Shown here piece by piece: positions 19,684-29,115 of a stretch of DNA of 64,000 bases. The stretch covers positions 682,001-746,000 of the forward strand of contig NZ_CP015961.1 in assembly GCF_001659785.1 (NCBI RefSeq), written 5' to 3'. Position 1 is the stretch's first letter. Every line of letters starts with the position of its first letter. The notes under the pieces were generated by a model that ran no database searches, had not been told where the DNA came from, and worked only from the letters and a program-made list of their open reading frames with translations. The translations under genes were made by a program, and so were the position numbers. Origin of the DNA: Dietzia timorensis. Its GTDB lineage: Bacteria; Actinomycetota; Actinomycetes; Mycobacteriales; Mycobacteriaceae.

Positions 19684-20337
19684 GTGTTCGAACCTCAGGG
19701 CCCGCTTCCTCGCGAAATCTATGTGCGTCGTCGACTCGCGGCGCTGATCCTCGTTGCCGTCGTGGTCGTCGCCGTTGTCGTCGCGCTGGTTCTCGTCAGC
19801 CGCGATGGTGGCGGCGGCGCGGACCCGGCCGCCGCGGCGGGCAGTGAGACCTCGGAATCCGCGAGCTCCTCGGAAACCTCCACAGAGGCGACCGACGAGG
19901 AGGACGCCGACGATCCCGCCTCGCGCGGCCGCTGCGCAGATGATGATCTCGAGGTCAGCGTGCGTCCCGCGTCGGCGAACTTCGAAGCGGGCTCCGACGC
20001 GCGGTTCTATGCGGAGATCACCAACACCTCGGACTCCACCTGCGACCGAGATCTATCCGGCGCCCCGCTCACGTTCGAGGTGTACCGACTCGACGACAAC
20101 GCCCGCGTGTGGTCGTCGACCGACTGCACCCAGTCCGATTCCGAGGACGTGGCGAACCTCAAGCCCGAGGAGCCGGTGATGCGCCAGATCGATTGGTCCG
20201 GCCGCATGTCCGAGCCGGGCGCGTGCGGACAGCGCGACCGCGCCCCCGCGGAGCCTGGTTCCTACCAGGTGTACGCGCTCGTGGGCGACGCGTTCAGTCC
20301 GGCGGCGACGTTCAACCTCACCGCTCCTGCCGAATAG
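19684..20337 (+). CDS. Membrane-anchored extracytoplasmic protein (Rv3587c-like)
   Basis: Function unknown. The 217 residues begin with a short cytoplasmic segment and RRR. A transmembrane helix follows (about residues 17-38, Val/Ala-rich), then an acidic Ser/Thr/Glu linker, then a domain with four cysteines (RGRCADD, STCDRD, TDCTQSD, GACGQRD) likely forming two disulphides outside the membrane. The domain reads like an immunoglobulin-like fold (ARFYAEITNTSDSTC; YQVYALVGDAFSPAATFNL). Start GTG at 19684 is set by the leaderless promoter. Position after canB matches Rv3587c, but disA and radA, which follow in M. tuberculosis, are absent here. Confidence 0.75.
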   Translation: MFEPQGPLPREIYVRRRLAALILVAVVVVAVVVALVLVSRDGGGGADPAAAAGSETSESASSSETSTEATDEEDADDPASRGRCADDDLEVSVRPASANFEAGSDARFYAEITNTSDSTCDRDLSGAPLTFEVYRLDDNARVWSSTDCTQSDSEDVANLKPEEPVMRQIDWSGRMSEPGACGQRDRAPAEPGSYQVYALVGDAFSPAATFNLTAPAE

Positions 20338-20393
20338 GCGTGCCCGACGTCATGCGTGAATGACGGCGGCGTTGGGCGCGAGCCCGGCCACCA

Positions 20394-20438
20394 CACAGAA
20401 AAACCCGCGACCGAGATCCGGTCGCGGGTTTTTCTGTG
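20394..20438. terminator. Bidirectional terminator
   Basis: A 20-bp perfect stem (20394-20413 with 20419-20438) and 5-base loop, with A5 at the left and T5 at the right, separates two convergent genes and can stop transcription from both sides. Confidence 0.9.
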
Positions 20439-20463
20439 CGCTTCTGTGCGAAGCGGCGAGGTT

Positions 20464-21081
20464 CTAGTGCGCGGAGCCCTCTACGGTCTCCTCCGGGCGG
20501 GTGAACTCGCCCGCGGCCTCGCGGCTGGAACCGACTGCGACGTGCGTGTCGATCGGCTCCTCACCGGAGAACTGGATGGTGCCGGGCACCGAGTTGCCGA
20601 TGTGCAGGTCGTCGGCGTCGGGCAGCGTGACGGTCGTGTACACGATGCACGGGTGGGTGCCGCCGGCCACGTCGGGACTCATGTCCTCGTAATTCTGCTC
20701 GGGGTTCGAGGCCTCGTCGGTGACGGCGACGAGCGTGCAATCGCGCGGGATGCGCGCACCCTGTTCGATCGTCGCCTCGGCGCCATCGATGGTGACCGAC
20801 TCCAGGGCGGCCCCCTCGGGGTTGCCGACGCCCGGGCCGGAGAACGACGCGGCGAAGGCGACCTGGGCCGGGCCGTCGCTTTCCTCGCCGATCTCGGGGA
20901 CGACGACGCGGAAGTCGTTGACCACGACGTTCTGCGAGGTGCCGGAGCCGCCGTCGACCGCGGCGGCCTTCTCGGCGGTCTGGGAATGCTGCCCCGCGCC
21001 ACATGCGGACAGGGCGAGCGCCGCTGCAGCCGCGGTGACGGCGATAGCGGACCGACGGAAACCAGAAGTCGGTGAGGTCAC
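20464..21081 (-). CDS. lpqE: LpqE-like lipoprotein
   Basis: Secreted lipoprotein of unknown function. A signal sequence ends in the lipobox LSAC, giving lipidation at its cysteine near residue 26. The mature domain is beta-rich, with conserved VVVNDFRVVVP near its start and TIQFSGEEP near its end, and one further cysteine pair (RDCTL, HPCIV). The GTG at 21081 with GAGGAG upstream gives 205 residues; the frame continues upstream but without signals. Position beside a divergent carD equals M. tuberculosis Rv3584/Rv3583c, which supports the name. Confidence 0.8.
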   Translation of the reverse strand: MTSPTSGFRRSAIAVTAAAAALALSACGAGQHSQTAEKAAAVDGGSGTSQNVVVNDFRVVVPEIGEESDGPAQVAFAASFSGPGVGNPEGAALESVTIDGAEATIEQGARIPRDCTLVAVTDEASNPEQNYEDMSPDVAGGTHPCIVYTTVTLPDADDLHIGNSVPGTIQFSGEEPIDTHVAVGSSREAAGEFTRPEETVEGSAH

Positions 21082-21338
21082 AGATAGCTCCTCGTGGTGC
21101 GGCGGACCGGTTCGCCCGCATCGGCAGATAAAGCGCATTAAGGCCTTTCTCATGGTAATGCACAGCGGCACCGAAGTGCTCACCTGGGGAGCCAATGGGC
21201 GCGTTCGCGCGCGGAATTACCCCCTTTGCGAGTCCTTGCCGACCGGGCCGGAGAACCTCGCCATTGCGTCAGTTCCCCGCAGGTCGGCGCCTTTGGCTTC
21301 CTGACCTGCGCAGACGCGACCGGCGTAATTGGAGGGTG

Positions 21339-21347
21339 TGCTAGGAT
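21339..21347 (+). promoter_or_regulatory. Extended -10 promoter of carD
   Basis: TGC followed by TAGGAT (21342-21347) gives an extended -10 element 26 bp before the carD start. No good -35 is seen, which is usual for extended -10 promoters. Confidence 0.5.
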
Positions 21348-21373
21348 GGCTAGGTCGAAAGGGGAAATCACCT

Positions 21374-21865
21374 ATGGAGTTCAAGGTCGGCGACACGGTT
21401 GTGTACCCGCATCACGGAGCGGCCGTGATTCAGGCGATCGAGACCCGCACCGTCAAGGGTAATCCGCGCGAGTACCTGGTGCTCAAGGTCTCGCAGGGCG
21501 ACCTCACGGTGAAGGTTCCGGCCGAGAATGCCGAGTATGTGGGCGTGCGCGACGTGGTCGATGGCGCCGGGCTCGGCAAGGTGTTCGACGTGCTTCGCGA
21601 GGAAGAGGTCGAGGAGCCCACGAACTGGTCGCGCCGCTACAAGGCGAATGGCGAGAAGCTCGCCTCGGGTGATGTCAACAAGGTCGCCGAGGTCGTCCGC
21701 GACCTGTGGCGCCGTGATCTCGACCGTGGCCTTTCCGCCGGGGAGAAGCGCATGCTCTCCAAGGCGCGCCAGGTCCTCGTCGGCGAGCTCGCGCTCGCCG
21801 AGGGTGCAGACGAGCCGCGCGCGCAGGAGCTGCTCGACGAGGTCATGGCCGCGGCCAACGCCTAG
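21374..21865 (+). CDS. carD: RNA polymerase-binding transcription factor CarD
   Basis: Essential regulator that binds the RNA polymerase beta subunit and stabilises open complexes, notably at rRNA promoters. The N-terminal Tudor-like RNAP interaction domain ([17 protein letters not shown], about residues 3-60) is followed by a helical DNA-binding domain with the conserved tryptophan in [13 protein letters not shown]. The 163 residues match the family. The ATG at 21374 is preceded by AAAGGGGA. Its stop overlaps by 4 bp the stop of the convergent methyltransferase. In M. tuberculosis carD is followed by ispD and ispF; they are not here. Confidence 0.97.
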   Translation: MEFKVGDTVVYPHHGAAVIQAIETRTVKGNPREYLVLKVSQGDLTVKVPAENAEYVGVRDVVDGAGLGKVFDVLREEEVEEPTNWSRRYKANGEKLASGDVNKVAEVVRDLWRRDLDRGLSAGEKRMLSKARQVLVGELALAEGADEPRAQELLDEVMAAANA

Positions 21866-22704
21866 ATCTCCTCGGCGAAGTCGACGACGACTTCGTACAT
21901 CCCGCGTATTCGCTGCATGAAGGCGAAGAACGCCCGTATCCCGAGAGGCAGCTTCCCACGCTGTGCCTTGGGGAGGTAGCGGGTGAAGTTGAACTCCACG
22001 CGGACGTCGCGAACTTTATCGCTCCAGCCGCGCGCGGCGAACGGGTCCGAGACCTTGAACGGCATCGGCGCCTCGGCGACCCCGCCGCGCCGAACGGACC
22101 GCTCGCTTTGCCTGATGACGAACGGGGACTCGCTGTCGTAGGCCAATCGCCCGCCCGGGAAACGCTCGGCCATCGCGGTCACCAGCGCACGCACCTCGTG
22201 CACTTCGAGGTAGTAGAAGACACCGGCGGCGATGGCGATCATCCCCCGCGAACCATCGACCTCGTCCATCCATCGGTGGTCGGTCGCCGAATACGGTAGA
22301 TCCACCTCGCCCTCTGCGGCGTCGACCCAGCGCGCACGCATCGAGAGAACCTCCGGGTAGTCGAGGTTGTAGATCGTCGAGGTGCCCGGAGTTCGCGGTT
22401 CGCCGAGCTCGCCCGCCAGGTCCGGGGCGAGCTGGTCGAGCCCGCAGCCGACGTTGACGATCGCGGCGCCGGGGTGCGAACGCAGGTAGCGCCGGATCTC
22501 CGCGAGGGTGATCGCGTGGCGAAGCCCGTACACCGCCGCCGGTCCCGTGCCCAGTGAGCGTGCCGACGTCTCTTCGGTCCTCGCGATCTCCTCGGCCCTA
22601 TCCACGGCCCACGGATCCGAGAACACCGCCGGCCACCGCCGGGAGGCCTCCGCCCGGCCGAGGAGCGGGAAGAACAGTGTGGATTGCACATCGTGGACCG
22701 TCAT
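21862..22704 (-). CDS. LCM-family class I SAM-dependent methyltransferase under an iron box
   Basis: Predicted O-methyltransferase of the leucine carboxyl methyltransferase (Ppm1-like) family, 280 residues. SAM-binding motif [13 protein letters not shown] is followed by the acidic loop [10 protein letters not shown] and [11 protein letters not shown]. Bacterial members methylate carboxylates of small molecules or polyketides; this substrate is unknown. A DtxR/IdeR-type site lies immediately before the ATG, so iron should repress it. It occupies the place of ispDF between carD and cysS and runs opposite to both, suggesting insertion into the block. No siderophore gene is adjacent. Confidence 0.85.
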   Translation of the reverse strand: MTVHDVQSTLFFPLLGRAEASRRWPAVFSDPWAVDRAEEIARTEETSARSLGTGPAAVYGLRHAITLAEIRRYLRSHPGAAIVNVGCGLDQLAPDLAGELGEPRTPGTSTIYNLDYPEVLSMRARWVDAAEGEVDLPYSATDHRWMDEVDGSRGMIAIAAGVFYYLEVHEVRALVTAMAERFPGGRLAYDSESPFVIRQSERSVRRGGVAEAPMPFKVSDPFAARGWSDKVRDVRVEFNFTRYLPKAQRGKLPLGIRAFFAFMQRIRGMYEVVVDFAEEI

Positions 22705-22708
22705 GGAA

Positions 22709-22722
22709 TTAGGCTAACCTAA
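22709..22722 (-). promoter_or_regulatory. DtxR/IdeR iron box
   Basis: The minus strand reads TTAGGTTAGCCTAA, identical to the first 14 bases of the 19-bp DtxR/IdeR consensus as I know it (15 of 19 overall). It starts five bases upstream of the methyltransferase ATG, overlapping promoter and ribosome-binding region, ideal for iron-dependent repression. Confidence 0.75.
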
Positions 22723-22800
22723 GTAGAAGTGTGGTGCCAGGGTTTATTCTCGTGCACGAATGCGCGCGGCGCGTGGGGCAACGCGTTTGCCACCGCCCGG

Positions 22801-22806
22801 TAAACT
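22801..22806 (+). promoter_or_regulatory. Leaderless -10 element of cysS
   Basis: TAAACT ends seven bases before the GTG at 22814. No ribosome-binding site is present, so cysS is probably translated from a leaderless mRNA. Confidence 0.5.
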
Positions 22807-22813
22807 CGCCCGT

Positions 22814-24268
22814 GTGACGCTCCACCTCTACGACACCCAGTCCCGCCGACTCCGCGAATTCACGCCACTGCGTGAGGGCAAGGCCTCGGTGTATCTGTGT
22901 GGAGCAACCCCGCAGACCACGCCCCACATCGGCCACGTGCGCTCCGGCGTCGCCTTCGACATCCTGCGCCGCTGGCTGCTCGCCAAGGGGCTCGACGTCG
23001 CCTTCGTCCGCAACGTCACCGATATCGACGACAAGATCCTCGTCAAGGCCGCCGAGAACGGCCGCCCGTGGTGGGAGTGGGTGTCCACGCACGAGCGCGA
23101 GTTCGACCGCGCCTACGCCCAGCTCGGCGTGCTTCCGCCGAGCGTGGAGCCGCGCGCCACCGGCCACGTCACCCAGATGGTCGAGTACATGCAGCGCCTT
23201 ATCGACAACGGCTTCGCCTACGCCGCCGAGGGGTCGGTGTACTTCGACATGGCCGCGTGGGCGAAGGCACCGGACGGCGACTACGGCGCGATCTCCGGCA
23301 ACCGAATCGACGACCTCAAGGACGCAGAGGATCCGCAGGGGGAGGGCGCGGCGCGCGGGAAGCGCGGGCCGCAGGACTTCGCGCTGTGGAAGTCCGCCAA
23401 GCCCGGCGAGCCGAGCTGGCCGACCCCGTGGGGGCCCGGCCGCCCGGGCTGGCACCTCGAGTGCTCCGCCATGGCCACCTGGTACCTCGGCGCCGAGTTC
23501 GACATTCATGGCGGCGGCCTGGACCTGCAGTTCCCGCACCACGAGAACGAGGCCGCGCAGGCGCACGCGGCCGGCGACGGCTTCGCGCAGTACTGGCTGC
23601 ACAACGGCTGGGTCACCATGAGTGGCGAGAAAATGTCCAAATCCCTGGGCAACGTCCTCGCCGTGCCGAACATCCTTTCCGATGTCCGCCCGGTCGAGCT
23701 GCGCTACTACCTGGGCAGCGCCCACTACCGCTCGATGCTCGAATACTCGCCTGCGGCGCTGCAGGAAGCCGCGACCGCGTATCGGCGGATCGAGGCCTTC
23801 GTGCTGCGCATCCTGGACACCATGTATGACGGCGAACGCAGCGCCTTCCAGGCAGGCGAACCGACCTCGTCGTTCGTAGAGGCGCTGGACAACGACCTCG
23901 CCGTGCCGGCCGCGCTCGCGGAGATCCACAACCAGGTGCGCGCAGGCAACGCGGCGATCGCCGCGGGCGATACCGAGACCGCGAAGACCGCGGCGGGGGC
24001 AGTGCGCGCGATGGCCGGAATTCTCGGAATCGACCCGCTCGCGGATAATTGGTTCGAAGGGGCCGCGGCAGGCGGAGATCGGGCGATGGACGCGCTCGAT
24101 TTCCTCGTGCAGGCGCAGCTCGCCCGACGTCAGCAAGCGCGTAAAGACAAGGACTTCGAGACCGCGGACGCCATCCGCGACCAGCTCGCCGGAGCGGGCA
24201 TCGAGGTTGCCGATACCGCCGAGGGCCAGCGCTGGTCGCTCGCGGACCCAGCACAAAGTACCGAGTAA
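22814..24268 (+). CDS. cysS: Cysteine--tRNA ligase
   Basis: Class I synthetase charging tRNA-Cys. The HIGH motif is residues 38-41 (PHIGHV) and KMSKS is residues 273-277. Zinc ligands come from YLCG (C29), the ECSAM cysteine and the HHEN histidines. The C-terminal anticodon region ends with [21 protein letters not shown], seen in all CysRS. The GTG at 22814 gives 484 residues. rlmB follows 12 bp downstream in one operon. A pyrophosphate-using MshC paralogue is unlikely because the length and KMSKS fit CysS. Confidence 0.96.
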   Translation: MTLHLYDTQSRRLREFTPLREGKASVYLCGATPQTTPHIGHVRSGVAFDILRRWLLAKGLDVAFVRNVTDIDDKILVKAAENGRPWWEWVSTHEREFDRAYAQLGVLPPSVEPRATGHVTQMVEYMQRLIDNGFAYAAEGSVYFDMAAWAKAPDGDYGAISGNRIDDLKDAEDPQGEGAARGKRGPQDFALWKSAKPGEPSWPTPWGPGRPGWHLECSAMATWYLGAEFDIHGGGLDLQFPHHENEAAQAHAAGDGFAQYWLHNGWVTMSGEKMSKSLGNVLAVPNILSDVRPVELRYYLGSAHYRSMLEYSPAALQEAATAYRRIEAFVLRILDTMYDGERSAFQAGEPTSSFVEALDNDLAVPAALAEIHNQVRAGNAAIAAGDTETAKTAAGAVRAMAGILGIDPLADNWFEGAAAGGDRAMDALDFLVQAQLARRQQARKDKDFETADAIRDQLAGAGIEVADTAEGQRWSLADPAQSTE

Positions 24269-24280
24269 GAGGAGCACATC

Positions 24281-25252
24281 GTGGCAGGTAATTCGAGGCG
24301 CCGCGGCGCGGTCCGTAAGACGGGTACCAAGAAGGGGCAGGTCGTCGGCTCGGGCGGGCGCAGGCGGCGCGGGCTCGAGGGCCGCCGGGCGACGCCGAAG
24401 GCCACCGAGCGGGAGTACCACCCCGCGCACAAGCGGGCGAAGGCCGCCGAGCGCAAGGCGGAGGGCGCACGCCAGCGGCGCGCGCACGCGATCAAGAACG
24501 CCGATGGTCCGGAGCTCGTGCTCGGCCGCAATCCGGTCGTCGAGTGCCTACGCGCCGGTGCCCCTGCGACCGCGCTGTACGTCGCCGACGGCACCGAGAA
24601 CGACGAGCGCCTCACCGAGGCCGTGGCGATGGCAGCCGAGCGCGGTATCTCGATCCTCGAGGTGCCCCGCCCGGACCTCGACAAGATGACCTCCAACGGC
24701 ATGCACCAGGGCGTCGGCCTTCAGGTCCCGCCGTTCGACTATGCCGATCCCACCGACCTCATCGAGCGGGCGCTCGCCTCCGAGGAGCCGGCGCTCCTCG
24801 TCGCCCTCGACAACATCACCGACCCGCGCAACCTCGGTGCCGTCATTCGTTCCGTCGGCGCATTCGGCGCGCACGGCGTGCTCATCCCGGAGCGGCGCTC
24901 GGCCTCGGTGACGGCCGTTGCGTGGCGCACCTCCGCCGGAGCCGCAGCGCGCGTGCCGGTCGCGAAGGCGACGAACCTCAACCGCACGCTGCAGGACTGG
25001 GCGAAGCGCGGCGTGCAGCTCGTCGGTCTCGACGGCGACGGCGACACCTCGCTCGACGACTACGACGGCACCGGCCCGACCGTGATCGTCGTCGGTTCGG
25101 AAGGCAAGGGGCTGTCGCGCCTCGTATCCGAGTCGGTGGATACGATCCTGTCGATCCCGATCGCCCGCAAGGTCGAGAGCCTCAACGCCTCGGTCGCCGC
25201 AGGCGTCGTGCTCGCGGAGTTCGCCCGCCAGCGTCGCGTGTCCGGAAAGTAG
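24281..25252 (+). CDS. rlmB: 23S rRNA (guanosine-2'-O)-methyltransferase RlmB
   Basis: SPOUT-fold enzyme that methylates a ribose in the 23S peptidyl-transferase region using SAM. A strongly basic, probably RNA-binding N-terminal extension (about residues 1-75, rich in Arg and Lys) precedes the substrate-binding domain ([15 protein letters not shown]). The trefoil-knot motifs follow: [34 protein letters not shown] and [19 protein letters not shown]. Start is GTG at 24281 with AGAGGAG upstream. It corresponds to M. tuberculosis Rv3579c after cysS1; 323 residues. Confidence 0.93.
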   Translation: MAGNSRRRGAVRKTGTKKGQVVGSGGRRRRGLEGRRATPKATEREYHPAHKRAKAAERKAEGARQRRAHAIKNADGPELVLGRNPVVECLRAGAPATALYVADGTENDERLTEAVAMAAERGISILEVPRPDLDKMTSNGMHQGVGLQVPPFDYADPTDLIERALASEEPALLVALDNITDPRNLGAVIRSVGAFGAHGVLIPERRSASVTAVAWRTSAGAAARVPVAKATNLNRTLQDWAKRGVQLVGLDGDGDTSLDDYDGTGPTVIVVGSEGKGLSRLVSESVDTILSIPIARKVESLNASVAAGVVLAEFARQRRVSGK

Positions 25253-25262
25253 GCCGCTCGCC

Positions 25263-25934
25263 GTGGCAGACTCAGACCCCGCCGCCGTCCGTCGCCTGCG
25301 GGATATCGCCGAGCAGCTACTGCGCTGGGGGCATGCGAATGGCGGAATGCTGAGCCCCACCTTCCTCGCGCTGCGCGATGAGCAGCCGGACGTGGCGATC
25401 GAGTTCGCCGTGCGCCCGGAGAAGTTCCCCGAGGCCACGCTGCAGGAGGTCGTGTACGGGCTCGACCCGGCCGCGGTGGCGATCGCCGTCGAGGGCACGA
25501 TCACCGCCGAATCTGAAAGGCACGAGGCGCTCGTGCTCAGCGTCCTCACCGGTGCCGGGCCATCGGACCAGGCCGAGCAGAATGTCCACGCGTGGGAGGT
25601 CACCACGTCCGCGCTCGGCGTGCCGAGCCTTGGCGCCGAGCTGCCCGTGCAGGGGCGCAGCTCGAATCTGCTGCCGCTCGCGAGCGTCCCACGCGGCGAT
25701 CTCGCCGAGGTGCGCGACCCGCAGGAACACTTCGTCCAGCCTGACGGCGACGAGCTCGGTCCCACCGAGCGCAAACGTATCTCCCTCGACGTCGGTGCGA
25801 TCAACAGGTGGGCTCAGATCCCCGAGCCGGCGCGCCGCGTCACCGTCATCGGCACGGCATTCCAGCTGGAGCTCCTCCAGCGCAACGGGCTGCTCCCGCC
25901 CACGAGCGTCATCGAGATCGCTTCCCGCGATTGA
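25263..25934 (+). CDS. Conserved hypothetical protein coupled to rlmB
   Basis: I do not recognise a family. The 223 residues are soluble and contain no membrane segment. The first 30 residues are helical (RRLRDIAEQLLRWGH), followed by alternating strands and a C-terminal VTVIGTAFQLELLQRNGLLPP. The GTG at 25263 is 10 bp after the rlmB stop, so it is probably the third gene of cysS-rlmB-orf. The AMP nucleosidase gene follows 96 bp later. There is no catalytic signature. Confidence 0.6.
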   Translation: MADSDPAAVRRLRDIAEQLLRWGHANGGMLSPTFLALRDEQPDVAIEFAVRPEKFPEATLQEVVYGLDPAAVAIAVEGTITAESERHEALVLSVLTGAGPSDQAEQNVHAWEVTTSALGVPSLGAELPVQGRSSNLLPLASVPRGDLAEVRDPQEHFVQPDGDELGPTERKRISLDVGAINRWAQIPEPARRVTVIGTAFQLELLQRNGLLPPTSVIEIASRD

Positions 25935-26030
25935 CGATTCCCGCCGCCTCGCCGGTGCCTCGGTAGGGTTCAGGGGGAAGGCCAAAGGAGTGGGCGCCGC
26001 GCGAGCCGAGAAAGCCGAGGGATGGGTTCC

Positions 26031-27545
26031 ATGAGCACAGAAGGCGGCACGAACACCGAGGGACTGAGCCCGAAGGCAGCGGTAGACGAGCTGATCGCGC
26101 TGTCGGACCAGGCGGTCATCACCTCGAAGGCGAGCATCGACGCGTTGCTCGCGGGTTCGAGCGCCGAGCCGCGCTGGGGCCGCTACCCCGAGCTCGTCGT
26201 GCACGTCGAGGGCACCCCGGAGACGTTCCCGCGCGCCAGTTATGGCGTCGTTCAGGACCCGGGCGTGTACTCGTCCGAGATCGCCCAGCCCGCGCTGTTC
26301 CGCTACTACCTCACCGAACAACTCGAGCTACTCGCGCGCCGCTACCCGGTGCACATCAGCGTCCGCGAAGGCTCCACGATCATCCCGCTGCAGTACATGT
26401 CGGTAATGGATGACGACGCGCTGCGCACTCTCCCCCCGGGAGTGGCCTCGGCGCTCGGCTCGGAGGCGCCACTGGTCGACATCCTCGCCGTCAACGACGC
26501 CATCGCCGACGGCGACCTCGACGCGCCGTTCCGCCCGGCGAACCCGTTGTTCCTGTTCAGCCCGCTGCGCACCGATCTAGCGCTGCAGCGGCTGCGGCAC
26601 TACACAGGCTCGAACCCGGCCGACTTCCAGGACTACGTGCTGTTCACGAACTATGCGCTGCACGTCGATTCGTTCATCGAATACGCACTCGAGCTCTCGC
26701 GCGCGGGCGGCGTCGACACGTCGAGCGGCGCGGCGTACACGTGGATCTCCGGCCCCGACGGGCTCGGGTTCCCGCTGGCGGAACTCAACAATGAGCGTGC
26801 GCAGCAGCTCAAATCGGCAGGCTCCGATGCGCAGATGCCCGCGTGGCACCTCTTCGCCGCCGACTCGGACACCCCCGGCGGAGCGACGATCTCCGGGCAC
26901 GGCATCTCGCTGGTCAACATCGGCGTCGGCCCGTCGAACGCGAAGACGATTACCGACTGCGTGGCCGTGTTGCGCCCGCACTGCTGGATGATGGTCGGGC
27001 ACTGCGCCGGCCTCGACGCGCGGATGAACGTCGGCGATCTCATCCTGCCGAACTCCTACCTGCGCAAGGACGGTGTGCTCGACCGATATGTCTCGCCGGA
27101 CACCCCCGTGCCCGCGCTCGCCGAGGTGCAGCAGGCACTCGAAGTCGGCATCGGCTCGTCGTATGTAGAGCTCATGGGTGTTACCCCACAGATGCGCACG
27201 GGCACGGTGATGACGACGCACGACCGCAACTGGGAATACTGGCCGGCGGACGAGATCCAGGGACTCCTCGCGCGGACCGCGGTGATGAGCGTGGAGATGG
27301 AATCGGGCACGATCGCCGCGAACGGCTACCGCTACCGCGTGCCCTACGGCGCGCTCCTCGCGGTGTCCGATAAGCCGCTTCACAACCAGCCCAAGCTGCC
27401 GACGATGGCCAGGCAGTTCTACCAGGCGTCCAAATACCACCACTTCCTCGCGGCCGTGCACGCCTGCCAGCATCTTGCCAATTCCCCGCGAGCCGCGCAC
27501 TCGCGCAAGCTCCGCCGCGTCATCGGCGAAGTGCCCTTTCGGTAG
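26031..27545 (+). CDS. amn: AMP nucleosidase
   Basis: Hydrolyses AMP to adenine and ribose 5-phosphate, adjusting the adenylate pool in the cytoplasm. An N-terminal AMN-specific domain (about residues 15-190, with RPANPLFLFSPLRTDLALQRL nearby) precedes a purine nucleoside phosphorylase-like domain. That domain contains ISLVNIGVGPSNAKTITDC, MMVGHCAGLD, and MSVEMESGTIAANG, whose glutamates contact ribose, and LLAVSDKPLH. 504 residues. The ATG at 26031 has GAGGG nine bases upstream; an ATG three codons earlier is less well placed. Confidence 0.92.
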   Translation: MSTEGGTNTEGLSPKAAVDELIALSDQAVITSKASIDALLAGSSAEPRWGRYPELVVHVEGTPETFPRASYGVVQDPGVYSSEIAQPALFRYYLTEQLELLARRYPVHISVREGSTIIPLQYMSVMDDDALRTLPPGVASALGSEAPLVDILAVNDAIADGDLDAPFRPANPLFLFSPLRTDLALQRLRHYTGSNPADFQDYVLFTNYALHVDSFIEYALELSRAGGVDTSSGAAYTWISGPDGLGFPLAELNNERAQQLKSAGSDAQMPAWHLFAADSDTPGGATISGHGISLVNIGVGPSNAKTITDCVAVLRPHCWMMVGHCAGLDARMNVGDLILPNSYLRKDGVLDRYVSPDTPVPALAEVQQALEVGIGSSYVELMGVTPQMRTGTVMTTHDRNWEYWPADEIQGLLARTAVMSVEMESGTIAANGYRYRVPYGALLAVSDKPLHNQPKLPTMARQFYQASKYHHFLAAVHACQHLANSPRAAHSRKLRRVIGEVPFR

Positions 27546-27687
27546 ACAACAGTCCAGTGATAAGTAACGATTAATTTCGCCCGTGTCGATGGCACGAGTA
27601 GGCGTCGCGCCAACCTGGGTGATGCGCGCAGCGCATTCTCCGAGGCCGACGGCCGCCTCCCGATCCATTCGAGAAAGAAGGCGCAAG

Positions 27688-28251
27688 ATGGGCAAGATCA
27701 ACCGTTCGACGACATTCGGCGCACTCACCGCCGCCTCCCTCATGGCCGCAGGCACCGTCCTCGGAGCCGGCGCCGCACAGGCCGATCCCGAGGTCACGGC
27801 GCCCGCCGATCCTGCGGTCGAGCAGTACCAGGCGCCGCGGGTGAACATCGGCGACCCGTGGGGATTCGGCGAGATCCCGCTGGTCTACGGCAACGGCGCG
27901 GTGTGCGCAGGCGGGGCAAATGGCAATGCCCCGACCGAGGAAATCCACATCACCTTCCGCGATGCGCGCCAGCAGCCCGGCATTTTTAGCCTCAACCCGG
28001 CAACCCTCCTGCCGACGAACCTGACCCTGGACGTCGAATGGCACAACCAGGACACCGGCGAATCCGGCGTCGACCATGTCGACGGCACCGTCAGCGATGC
28101 CTGGTCCCGGCTGCAGCCGGGCGTCGGCAACGTCACCGGCACGATCACCGCGACCGCATCGATCCTGCCCGGAGGCGGCTCCGTCGACGGCATCGGCAGC
28201 CACACCATCGAGATCCCCTTCGAGACGTACTCGAAGGCCTGCGAAAGCTAG
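27688..28251 (+). CDS. Small exported protein
   Basis: Unknown function. A signal peptide with cleavage after AGAAQA leaves a mature domain of about 155 residues, rich in beta structure (HITFRDARQQPGIFSL; VGNVTGTITATASILPGGG), with two cysteines (AVCAGG and KACES) likely forming one disulphide. The ATG at 27688 has AAGAAGG upstream and gives 187 residues. It stands alone upstream of a convergent zinc transporter permease. It may be envelope-associated, but nothing ties it to a process. Confidence 0.7.
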   Translation: MGKINRSTTFGALTAASLMAAGTVLGAGAAQADPEVTAPADPAVEQYQAPRVNIGDPWGFGEIPLVYGNGAVCAGGANGNAPTEEIHITFRDARQQPGIFSLNPATLLPTNLTLDVEWHNQDTGESGVDHVDGTVSDAWSRLQPGVGNVTGTITATASILPGGGSVDGIGSHTIEIPFETYSKACES

Positions 28252-28257
28252 AACAAC

Positions 28258-29112
28258 CTACCCCTTGTTCCTGACGGCGGACGCCGCTCTACATACGACG
28301 TAGATGGCAAACGAAATCGTCGTCACGAACACGGAAATGGGCACCCCCGGCGCGAGCGAGAGCAGCAGTCCGCCGACCGCGGCCACCTCGGCGAACAACA
28401 CCGACAGGGCGATCGCGGCACCGGGGGAGCGCACCACCGCAGCCGCCGCGGCGGCCGGGGTGATGAGCAGCGAGAGCACCAATAGCGCGCCGACGATCTG
28501 CACCGCCTGGGCGGCGACGAGCCCGAGGAGCACGGCGAACACGAGGTTGAGCGAACGCACGTGGATGCCGCGCGTCGCGGCGACCTCGGCGTCCGCGGAG
28601 GCGAACACGAGTGGCCGGTAGCAGAAGCCGATCACGGCGATGACGATGACCGCGACGACAGCGAGCTGCGCGATCCCTGCGCCCGAGACACCCACGATCT
28701 GACCGGTGAGCAGCGAGAAACTCGACCCCGCTCTACCGGGATAGAGGTGGATGAACAGCACGGAAAGGCCGAGGCCGAAGGCCATCACCACGCCGATCGA
28801 GGAATCCCTGTCGACCGCTCGCGTGCCGAAGAGCGCGAACAACATCGCCGCGACCACCGATCCGAGTATCGCCCCGGCGCCGACGTTGAGGCCGAATAGT
28901 AGTGCCGCGGCGGCGCCGGTGAGCGCGAGCTCTGACGTGCCGTGCACCGAGAATCCCATGTTGCGCATCACCACGAAGGGGCCGACCAGTCCCGCGACGA
29001 GCCCGAGGAGGGCCACGGCGATGAGCGCGTTCTGGACGAAGTCCAGCCCCAGCAGTTCGGACGTCGTCTCGATGTCGCTGAGGGAGGAGAAGATTTCCGT
29101 GAGGCGTTCCAT
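28258..29112 (-). CDS. znuB: Zinc/manganese ABC transporter permease (ZnuB-like)
   Basis: ABC-3 family integral membrane subunit with about eight helices in 284 residues. Family motifs include FVVMRNMGFSVHGTSELALTG near the N-terminus and GALLVLSLLITPAAAA in the second half. It starts with ATG at 29112, preceded by a strong GGAGG, three bases after the stop of the ATPase gene, so the two are coupled. The substrate is inferred as zinc from the His-rich binding lipoprotein at 33057-34088, the only such gene nearby; manganese cannot be excluded from this subunit. Confidence 0.88.
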   Translation of the reverse strand: MERLTEIFSSLSDIETTSELLGLDFVQNALIAVALLGLVAGLVGPFVVMRNMGFSVHGTSELALTGAAAALLFGLNVGAGAILGSVVAAMLFALFGTRAVDRDSSIGVVMAFGLGLSVLFIHLYPGRAGSSFSLLTGQIVGVSGAGIAQLAVVAVIVIAVIGFCYRPLVFASADAEVAATRGIHVRSLNLVFAVLLGLVAAQAVQIVGALLVLSLLITPAAAAAAVVRSPGAAIALSVLFAEVAAVGGLLLSLAPGVPISVFVTTISFAIYVVCRAASAVRNKG

Positions 29113-29115
29113 TAC

